Shown: positions 1-5,112 of the stretch, piece by piece | Layout of the letters: each line of letters opens with the position of its first letter | How positions within the stretch are numbered: the stretch's first letter is position 1 | Assembly: GCA_031288955.1 (NCBI GenBank) | Contig: JAITQJ010000210.1 | Location: forward strand, 1-5,244 | From: Planctomycetaceae bacterium | GTDB lineage: Bacteria > Planctomycetota > Planctomycetia > Pirellulales > Thermoguttaceae | Reading direction: 5' to 3' | Length of the DNA: 5,244 nucleotides | Made by a program: the position numbers and the translations under genes | The notes under the pieces: model-generated | The model's database searches: none | Told to the model about the DNA's origin: nothing | The model's input: the letters and a program-made list of their open reading frames with translations, nothing else

Positions 1-274
1 ACATCGCACCGGTTTCGTCCTGCACCCGAATATCCAAGCGTATCTGTTTATCGACCGGAAACGTTTGAATATTGACCGGATTCAAAACGGCGGCGTGAAC
101 GATTGCCGGCTGTCCAATGTCGGTCATAACGGCATTGAGCAGCGAACGCAAAATCGGTTCGTTTTCCGCAGGCGACCAAAGTGCGGCGATAAACAAATCG
201 TTCGTCGGTTTGATAATGCCGGGTTTCATAAACGTATTATACACTGGCGTTTTCGCTCCGAAAACACCGGGCAT
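1..274 (-). CDS. Rpn-family PD-(D/E)XK nuclease / putative transposase, 5' part only
   Basis: Reading the minus strand leftward gives an open frame of 91 codons that runs off the window, so the C-terminal part is missing. Visible family features are the opening KPTNDLF (residues 22-28), the block ILRSLLNAVM (41-50), an NP motif after a short hydrophobic stretch (65-66) and DKQIRLDIRVQDETG (75-89). These match the N-terminal half of Rpn/PF12784 proteins, where the Asp of the LD-hydrophobic motif (D81 here) is a catalytic metal ligand and an E-x-Q motif follows. That second motif lies just beyond the edge. Family members are DNA endonucleases linked to recombination and often occur in many copies. 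Three in-frame ATGs are possible (307, 274, 229). I chose 274 because a good promoter ends around 301, which makes 307 too early and gives a 27-base leader. The start at 229 fits the usual short N terminus of the family equally well. None has a clear ribosome binding site. The gene is divergent from map. Confidence 0.75.
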   Translation of the reverse strand, partial: MPGVFGAKTPVYNTFMKPGIIKPTNDLFIAALWSPAENEPILRSLLNAVMTDIGQPAIVHAAVLNPVNIQTFPVDKQIRLDIRVQDETGAM

Positions 275-302
275 TGACAAAACACCGCCGATTGCGGACA
301 AT
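274..302 (+). promoter_or_regulatory. map: Candidate sigma-70-type promoter for map
   Basis: A perfect TTGACA (274-279) is followed after 17 bases by GACAAT (297-302), which matches 4 of 6 positions of the -10 consensus. Transcription would begin near 309 and give map a leader of about 35 bases. The -35 box overlaps the probable start codon of the opposite-strand nuclease gene. The weak -10 box makes this less certain than the opposing promoter. An alternative is ATGTCA (301-306), 17 bases, TATACA (324-329). Confidence 0.4.
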
Positions 303-307
303 GTCAT

Positions 308-336
308 ATTATTGTCTCAACCCTATACATTGTCAA
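308..336 (-). promoter_or_regulatory. Sigma-70-type promoter for the Rpn-like gene
   Basis: On the minus strand a perfect -35 box TTGACA (336-331) is followed after exactly 17 bases by AATAAT (313-308), one mismatch from the -10 consensus. Transcription would start near 301, which favours the ATG at 274 or 229 as the translation start of the nuclease gene. The match is seen directly; promoter activity is inferred. Confidence 0.6.
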
Positions 337-343
337 GCGCAGC

Positions 344-1183
344 GTGTTAAAGTCCGCAGTTGAAATCGAAAAAATGCGTAAGGCGGGCTTAATTGTCTGG
401 CACGCCTTGCAAATAGCCCAAGCCTTAATTCGTCCCGGTATCACAACCGGCGAAGTAGATGCTCAAATTGAGCGATTCTTTCTCGACCAAAAAACCGTAC
501 CGCTCTTCAAAGGCGTACCGGGTAAAGTGCCGTTTCCTGCGGTAACGTGTATCAGCGTTAACGAACAGGTCGTTCACGGTATTCCGGGCGACAGAGTGTT
601 ACAGGAAGGCGACATCGTAAGCGTCGATACCGGCTGTAAAATTCTCGATACCGGTTCGGCAGACAAAGGCTGGTGCGGCGATTCGGCATATACGTTTCCG
701 GTCGGTAATGTCCCGGCAGAAAAACAAAAATTGATGGACGTGACGCAGAACGTTCTGCAACTGGCGATTGATGAAATGCCGAGAGCGGCGTATTGGAGTC
801 AGGTTGCAAAGAAAATGCAAAAATACGCTCAAGGCTTCGGTTATTCGGTCATTGAATCGCTTGTCGGACACGGCATCGGCAGAGATATGCACGAAGACCC
901 GCAGGTGCCGAATTATATGAGTTCAGAAACGATGAAAATGGACTTCCGTCTTGTGCCGGGTATGGTGATTGCCGTCGAGCCGATGATAAACATCGGTACG
1001 AAAAAGGTGCGGACACTTGCCGACCACTGGACGATTGTTACGGCAGACCGGGAAGCGAGTGCGCATTTTGAACACACCTTGGCATTGACGGCGGCAGGAG
1101 TCCGTGTTCTAACAGGACCGCCGCAAAACGATACCGAAAAAATGGATATTTCGCCGTACACACACCGCGTAAAACCGCAGTAA
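344..1183 (+). CDS. map: Type I methionine aminopeptidase
   Basis: Removes the initiator methionine from nascent proteins in the cytoplasm, using a dinuclear metal centre in a pita-bread fold. All expected active-site residues are visible: H78 (VVHGIP), metal ligands D95 (VSVDTG), D113 (WCGDSA), H176 (VGHGIGRDMHE), E212 (AVEPM) and E243 (HFEHT). Its 279 residues are slightly longer than the compact E. coli enzyme of about 264. The extra length includes about seven residues between the two aspartates (18 apart here, 11 in E. coli) and a polar C-terminal tail after TGPPQ. The GTG start gives MLKSAVEIEKMRKAG, the normal family N terminus, and an in-frame TGA at 275-277 with no ATG between them supports it. 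There is no Shine-Dalgarno sequence before it. No ribosomal or secY-type neighbours are present, so it appears to be a stand-alone gene. It converges on the glycoside hydrolase operon with 24 bases between stop codons. The residue pattern resembles planctomycete enzymes. Confidence 0.95.
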   Translation: MLKSAVEIEKMRKAGLIVWHALQIAQALIRPGITTGEVDAQIERFFLDQKTVPLFKGVPGKVPFPAVTCISVNEQVVHGIPGDRVLQEGDIVSVDTGCKILDTGSADKGWCGDSAYTFPVGNVPAEKQKLMDVTQNVLQLAIDEMPRAAYWSQVAKKMQKYAQGFGYSVIESLVGHGIGRDMHEDPQVPNYMSSETMKMDFRLVPGMVIAVEPMINIGTKKVRTLADHWTIVTADREASAHFEHTLALTAAGVRVLTGPPQNDTEKMDISPYTHRVKPQ

Positions 1184-1207
1184 TGCCCGCTCCTGTATAA
1201 CACTCCA

Positions 1208-2845
1208 CTATCGCTGTCCGGCAGGACGGGGGATTGATAACTCCAGCGGCTTTGTCGGGAGCGTGTCCAGTCTGACAATTTCCTTGCCGCCGTCAAGCAC
1301 ATAAAAGCCTTTACCTCTGTTATAACGGCTGCCGTCTTTGTCGTAGAATATCGTTATATTGTGTCCGTGATACTTAACCGCATCAAGACAGAAATACGCC
1401 GTGTCCGGCGGTACCAGCGGATAAATGACCATATTGATGCCAAGCACCGGACGGAAACCAATCAAACCGCTGATAATTAAATCGCAAAACGTCGAATGAT
1501 TGTAATCCTTGCCCCGCTCATAACCGCCCTTGCCCGCATCCCAAGTGCCGTTTTTCCACGTCTTCAACCGCGTTCGGGCAATCCAATCGCCCGTCGCCGG
1601 ATTGATATTTTCGTCAATCCAGGAAACCGTCTTACCGCCGTCCCGCTTCAATGTATGCGATTGAACATAACAGTTCAGCGTCTTTTGATATGCGTCTTTT
1701 AATTTCGTTACATCTTTACCGGCAGCGGCATCCCGGTTAATCAAATTCGCCAGTCCGGTAAGCGTTATCGCCGTTGCAAAGGGCCAACTCGGACCGTTCC
1801 ACTGACACTCGTGTCCCTTGTATGAAATCTTGTAAAGCGGATGCCGCTGTTCCGCCGTTGTCGGTCCGAATGGAGCGTAAAAACCCTGCGGGTCGAGAAG
1901 TTGCTCCCAGGCGGCAGTGTATTCTTCCGGCGGATTCAGTTCGGCAAAATACCACGGCGTATAACCGTGCAGTTCCCGAACATTAACAAGCGTCAGTTTG
2001 TCGTCCGGCGATTTTACACGCGGGGCAACTTTGTAAAACCGGGCATCGGCATCCCAAAGGTTTTTATGTAACAGATTTTTAATCCGCTGTGCTTCGGCAG
2101 CAAATTTTTCTGCCGCTGCCGCATCGCCGGCAAGTCCCGCAATCTGTGAAATCGCCGCTGCTTCGGCAAACATATACGAATTGATTTGCGCCCGGTAATG
2201 TGCATCGTCTTTGAGAATTTCCGTTGCAACAGACATTTCGCCGCCGTCTCTATCGCCCCGCTGCCAAAACAGACCGTTCGGGTCGAGACGCTCTTTCTGC
2301 CACGCTTCATAATTTTTAATCAGGTCGGGCAGCAGTTCCTTTGCCAAATCTGTCTTGCCGGTAACCGCCGCCTGCTGCAAAATCGAGTCGGCAATCCAAA
2401 AACTGTAAGACCGCAATGCTCCGCCTTTTCGTAACCAAAATACGGAGTAATCATTGAGAAAATCGTTATGATGCAGCCAGCGTCCTTCGCGGTAATGATG
2501 TGCGGCAGGACACGAAATCGTGTTATGTTTTCCCGCCCAGGGGACGTTCGGATGAAATTCGGTAACGACAAAACCGTCGGGCGTGGACTTGATATGTTTG
2601 CGGTACGTCCACCAGCGGAAGTAATATGTCCGTTCGAGGTCTTTGTCGGGATAATCAAGCAGCGGCATATTTTGCGACAGAAACTCCCAAGCCTTATCGT
2701 TGGGATACGTCTGTTTGACGGTTTCTTCGTCATCGGCATTGAACGTGTCAATGTAATGCCTGAATTGTGCCGGCTGCAAAACCTGCGCAGAAAGCGAACC
2801 GGTGAAAAGTGTAACGAAAACGGTCAGGAGAATGTTGTATTTCAT
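1208..2845 (-). CDS. Exported MGH1/GH63-like (alpha/alpha)6-barrel glycoside hydrolase
   Basis: A 545-residue protein with a signal peptide: positive MKYN, hydrophobic ILLTVFVTLFTG, then SLSA before Q21, a typical signal peptidase I site. The mature protein reads as a six-hairpin glycosidase. Landmarks are the aromatic block TYYFRWWTYRKH (73-84), GGALRSYSFWIADS (141-154), GDRDGGEMS (197-205), RAQINSYMFAEAA (218-230), ECQWNGPSWPFA (346-357) and DENINPATGD (411-420). WNGPSWP resembles the WRGPVW motif and ENINPATG the E-x-Y-N-P-x-T-G motif of GH63/clan GH-G enzymes. From this I infer E412 as general base and D198 or D200 as general acid. After about residue 450 a beta-rich C-terminal part follows (YFCLDAVKYHG, then KGFYVLDGGKE). 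The substrate cannot be read from the sequence; alpha-glucosidic, mannosidic or rhamnosidic linkages are all possible. I prefer the ATG at 2845 over an in-frame TTG at 2866, because only the ATG puts the signal peptide at the N terminus. It lies 53 bases after the propeller gene and is probably cotranscribed with it. Confidence 0.8.
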   Translation of the reverse strand: MKYNILLTVFVTLFTGSLSAQVLQPAQFRHYIDTFNADDEETVKQTYPNDKAWEFLSQNMPLLDYPDKDLERTYYFRWWTYRKHIKSTPDGFVVTEFHPNVPWAGKHNTISCPAAHHYREGRWLHHNDFLNDYSVFWLRKGGALRSYSFWIADSILQQAAVTGKTDLAKELLPDLIKNYEAWQKERLDPNGLFWQRGDRDGGEMSVATEILKDDAHYRAQINSYMFAEAAAISQIAGLAGDAAAAEKFAAEAQRIKNLLHKNLWDADARFYKVAPRVKSPDDKLTLVNVRELHGYTPWYFAELNPPEEYTAAWEQLLDPQGFYAPFGPTTAEQRHPLYKISYKGHECQWNGPSWPFATAITLTGLANLINRDAAAGKDVTKLKDAYQKTLNCYVQSHTLKRDGGKTVSWIDENINPATGDWIARTRLKTWKNGTWDAGKGGYERGKDYNHSTFCDLIISGLIGFRPVLGINMVIYPLVPPDTAYFCLDAVKYHGHNITIFYDKDGSRYNRGKGFYVLDGGKEIVRLDTLPTKPLELSIPRPAGQR

Positions 2846-2898
2846 CTGTTCTGAATGTGCAGGCAAAAAATCCGGCGAACAAGTAACTTTTCCAAGCG

Positions 2899-3981
2899 TT
2901 ACAATTTCTTGCTCGTCAATAAACCAATCGTACGCCCTTTGTTTCCCGTTGCACAGTAGTACATATAGAACGTTTCGTTCTTCGGGTTATAGACGAGCGA
3001 AATCTTGTGGGCATACTGTTTGTCCAACCCCGTCGGGTGACCGCCCGCCTTGTAGAGCGGTTCCGGGTCTGCCGTCCAATGCACCAAATCACGGGAAAAC
3101 GCTGTCATAATGTGCGCCCCGCCCCTGCCGACACCGAAGTAAAACGCCGTCCAATGGTCGCCGTCCCGAAAAACTTTGCAATCAGACGCAAATTTTTCGT
3201 CATAGCCGCCCTTCCGGTTACCGATAACCGGATTGAACGGATAACGAACCCAATGAATCATATCGTTCGATAATGCCAGTCCCATCCGTTCGCTTCCGCC
3301 TTCGGCAGCATTATAAAAGTTGTAATACGCTCCTTCGTGTTCGACCACCCAGGGCTGATAGATGCAATTTTTCTCCCATTTTTTGCAGTCGCTCTGAAAG
3401 ATGGACAATGCCGGCTGGTCGGATGCCCGCTTCCAAACGATACCGTCTTCGCTTGCCGCAACACCTTCGTATCCCGGTCGCAGTTCATAACCGCCTTGTT
3501 TCGGATAACAGCCGTAGAGTGTCCAGTATTTGCCGTCTTTCTTTTTCAAGATGCGGGGGGCTTTGATGTCCCAATTTTCGTACAAAAATGCCCCGATAAC
3601 GCAGCCGCCGAAATCGAATTCGCCTTCTTTGCCGAAGCCCATTGCGGTCTTCGGATTTTTCCAATGAACGAGGTCATTGCTTTCAACAACGAAGGAGTTA
3701 TAACCTTTGCCGTTAAAGCCGATGAAGCACATATACCAAACGTCGGGCTTTCCGGGCAGTTGATAGACGCAGGGGCAGTCGTAGGAGCGAAAGCCATCGG
3801 CATCGGGAATTTTATAGTCCGCCGGAATAACGGCATCGGGATAATAATGCCAGTTGCGGTAAGGTTCGCTCCATTGTTTCATTGTATCGGCATCAATGGG
3901 CGACGCAGATTCTTGGGCGAAGGCGCAAGTTGCCGATAAGACCGTCAGAACGGCAACAACAGAGATAGTGCAGCGTTTCAT
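2899..3981 (-). CDS. Exported GH43/GH32-like five-bladed beta-propeller glycosidase
   Basis: A 360-residue protein with a signal peptide: MKRC, hydrophobic core up to residue 20, probable cleavage after AFA (residue 22). The mature part shows the repeated propeller-blade signature S-x-D-x-hydrophobic-x-W four times: SNDLVHW (101-107), SEDGIVW (177-183), SNDMIHW (238-244) and SRDLVHW (296-302). This is typical of GH43, GH32, GH130 and related propellers. Candidate active-site acids are D68 (SYDCP), D138 (WDIKAPRIL) and D267 (FASDCKVF), at early strands of successive blades. The position where GH43 enzymes usually carry the general-acid Glu (E-G-P) reads IYQPWVV (207-213), so the chemistry may differ. 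The mature protein has nine cysteines, many for a propeller, which suits an oxidising compartment. It is the first gene of the likely two-gene operon, and its ATG sits about 23 bases after the predicted transcription start. Only a poor ribosome binding site (GGA, 11 bases upstream) is visible. The fold is well supported, the substrate is not. Confidence 0.78.
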   Translation of the reverse strand: MKRCTISVVAVLTVLSATCAFAQESASPIDADTMKQWSEPYRNWHYYPDAVIPADYKIPDADGFRSYDCPCVYQLPGKPDVWYMCFIGFNGKGYNSFVVESNDLVHWKNPKTAMGFGKEGEFDFGGCVIGAFLYENWDIKAPRILKKKDGKYWTLYGCYPKQGGYELRPGYEGVAASEDGIVWKRASDQPALSIFQSDCKKWEKNCIYQPWVVEHEGAYYNFYNAAEGGSERMGLALSNDMIHWVRYPFNPVIGNRKGGYDEKFASDCKVFRDGDHWTAFYFGVGRGGAHIMTAFSRDLVHWTADPEPLYKAGGHPTGLDKQYAHKISLVYNPKNETFYMYYCATGNKGRTIGLLTSKKL

Positions 3982-3999
3982 TATGTAATGTATCCAAAG

Positions 4000-4010
4000 G
4001 GTTTATAACC
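4000..4010. promoter_or_regulatory. Small operator-like palindrome at the transcription start
   Basis: GGTT and AACC arms flank a TAT centre, directly between the -10 box and the predicted start of transcription of the glycosidase operon. A repressor bound here would block initiation. The arms are only 4 bases, so chance is quite possible. Confidence 0.25.
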
Positions 4011-4039
4011 ATTATATCCGCCAGCAGTGCGGGTGTCAA
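4011..4039 (-). promoter_or_regulatory. Perfect-consensus sigma-70 promoter of the glycosidase operon
   Basis: On the minus strand TTGACA (4039-4034) and TATAAT (4016-4011) are separated by exactly 17 bases, matching the consensus at all 12 positions. The predicted transcription start near 4004 leaves a leader of about 23 bases before the ATG of the propeller gene. The position upstream of the first gene of the operon supports function. Confidence 0.8.
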
Positions 4040-4045
4040 TCAGAG

Positions 4046-4065
4046 CCGCAATCGTAAGATTGCGG
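4046..4065. promoter_or_regulatory. 20-bp perfect palindrome upstream of the glycosidase promoter
   Basis: CCGCAATC (4046-4053) and GATTGCGG (4058-4065) are perfect inverted copies around a GTAA centre. The site ends 6 bases upstream of the -35 box, at about -42 to -61 relative to the predicted start, where activators usually bind. It could also fold as an 8-bp RNA hairpin downstream of the 4100-5023 gene, but no T-run follows it on the minus strand, so an operator is the better reading. Both roles are inferred. Confidence 0.5.
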
Positions 4066-4082
4066 TTAAACACACAACAATA

Positions 4083-4097
4083 AGGAGACAGACTCCT
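4083..4097 (-). terminator. Weak terminator-like hairpin after the coiled-coil gene
   Basis: AGGAG (4097-4093 on the minus strand) pairs with CTCCT (4087-4083) around a 5-base loop, 2 bases after the stop codon. A T-rich stretch follows (TATTGTTGTGTGTTT). The 5-bp stem is short for an intrinsic terminator. It may act together with the second hairpin at 4046-4065. Confidence 0.35.
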
Positions 4098-4099
4098 GT

Positions 4100-5023
4100 T
4101 CACCAGTATTGGAACCCATCGAAAACGTAAAGTACGACCGTGAGGAAAAGGAGAACGCTAATCGCCAGACTGCCCGTTCTCCATAATGCACTTTGTTTCT
4201 CTAATATCTTTTTCTGCCGATTTGCTTCCGCGAGTTCAGCCTTAACCTTTGCTAGTTCAGCCTTAAAACGCTGCTGGGTTTGTTCTGATGTCGCTTGTTC
4301 AGTCCAAATCTTCTGCTGTGATATTGCTAGTTCACTTTGAAGTTGCTTGTTTCGCTTCGTCAGTTCTTCTAACAACATATCCGTTGTCGGCTGCGGTGTT
4401 GGCGTTATCGATTTTTCAGCGGCTGGAGATTTAGCAACCGGTGCGCTGCCCACCTCCAGTTCGGCTTTGCACTCCGATTGGGTGCGTATAAACTTTACCG
4501 ATGCACTGCGGTCAAGCGGAATTGCCCCAAACAGGTTCATCACGTCTAGAGCAAGTTTGTCTGCGAGCGTTTTGCGGACTTCAGTATCCGGCAACTCGAT
4601 TCTCTGTTTTGGTCTTTCACCAGCAAACTCTTCCGACAAAACTTCCGGCGGCGGGACGGGTAATTTCTTGGCAGTATCGGCAATCTTTTGGAATGTCGGA
4701 CGGTCAAAGACCGGAAAAAGATTAATGCCTTCGGTCTCCTTCGAGTGTATCCACGCCGACAAAAGAACATAACGTCCCGGTCGGTCTTTGCCGTCCCGCC
4801 CGCCGTCGAGAACACGGTATAAAACCGTCCACTCTTTGAGTCGTACGATTCCTCCCCAAAGGTCGTCCGGCTGCAAATCATTCGTATTGTCCGGGCGGTG
4901 TTCGCGCGCAATTTCAAAAAATTGCCGAAGGTCGTCAAGAGACAACGTATCGTCAAACCAGTTCCAGTAATGTCCGCCGCTTACAGAAGTGGCAGCATCG
5001 TAAAGTGCATAATGAATTTTCAT
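4100..5023 (-). CDS. Uncharacterised protein: N-terminal domain, coiled coil, C-terminal membrane anchor
   Basis: I do not recognise this 307-residue protein as a named family. Residues 1-118 look like a compact domain, with aromatic and Gly-rich SGGHYWNWFDD (15-25), an amphipathic stretch LSLDDLRQFFEIAREH (27-42) and the striking LDGGRDGKDRPGRYVLL (72-88). Residues 119-190 form a second, more charged region, followed by a low-complexity linker (PVAKSPAAEKSITPTPQPTT, 195-214). A long coiled coil runs from about 215 to 278. One hydrophobic helix (about 284-300) and a short tail DGFQYW end the protein. There is no signal peptide, so it should be tail-anchored with the globular part in the cytoplasm. 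The ATG at 5023 has only a weak GAG/AGA stretch before it. It lies 89 bases downstream of another gene that also ends in a membrane helix. The layout recalls accessory proteins of GTPase-associated or other conflict systems, but that is a guess from architecture only. Confidence 0.7.
   Translation of the reverse strand: MKIHYALYDAATSVSGGHYWNWFDDTLSLDDLRQFFEIAREHRPDNTNDLQPDDLWGGIVRLKEWTVLYRVLDGGRDGKDRPGRYVLLSAWIHSKETEGINLFPVFDRPTFQKIADTAKKLPVPPPEVLSEEFAGERPKQRIELPDTEVRKTLADKLALDVMNLFGAIPLDRSASVKFIRTQSECKAELEVGSAPVAKSPAAEKSITPTPQPTTDMLLEELTKRNKQLQSELAISQQKIWTEQATSEQTQQRFKAELAKVKAELAEANRQKKILEKQSALWRTGSLAISVLLFLTVVLYVFDGFQYW
4233..4266. repeat. 13-bp direct repeat, one heptad apart, inside the coiled coil
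   Basis: AGTTCAGCCTTAA occurs at 4233-4245 and again at 4254-4266. The 21-base offset equals seven residues, so the two copies encode neighbouring coiled-coil heptads (KAELAKV and KAELAEA). This suggests local duplication of a single heptad. Confidence 0.7.
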
Positions 5024-5060
5024 TTTCTCTGTTTGGTAAAATATCCTCTTATCGTCTGAT

Positions 5061-5089
5061 TTTTCTTATTCTGCAATGAAATAAGAAAA
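5061..5089. repeat. AT-rich inverted repeat between the two membrane-protein genes
   Basis: TTTTCTTATT (5061-5070) and AATAAGAAAA (5080-5089) are perfect 10-base inverted copies around a 9-base centre. The site lies in the 89-base gap (5024-5112) before the coiled-coil gene. It could be an operator, or a weak AT-rich hairpin in the transcript separating the two genes. Nothing else convincing is seen in this gap; a possible TTGCAG, 17 bases, GATAAG promoter on the minus strand is poor. Confidence 0.5.
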
Positions 5090-5112
5090 GGTTTTTAATG
5101 TTGTCATAGTCT

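Noticed and set aside
236..241. TATAAT on the minus strand inside the nuclease gene
   Set aside because: No acceptable -35 box lies 16-18 bases upstream (TTTTCG), and it falls inside the coding frame.
65..350. Two plus-strand open frames (70 and 77 codons) upstream of map
   Set aside because: They lie opposite the Rpn-like coding frame, have no family pattern, and the second overlaps the map start. The minus-strand frame shows conserved nuclease motifs instead.
1184..1207. Possible shared terminator between the convergent map and hydrolase genes
   Set aside because: The 24-base gap and its flanks show no stable hairpin followed by a T-run on either strand.
913..1302. Minus-strand open frame of 129 codons across the 3' ends of map and the hydrolase gene
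   Set aside because: It overlaps the catalytic end of map and the C terminus of the hydrolase in another frame and has no recognisable features.
2846..2866. TTG start extending the barrel hydrolase by seven residues
   Set aside because: It would place polar residues before a complete signal peptide that already begins with its own ATG at 2845.
3337..3939. Plus-strand open frame of 200 codons
   Set aside because: It is the mirror of the propeller glycosidase gene, whose signal peptide and repeated blade motifs prove the minus strand is coding. Its translation shows no domain pattern.
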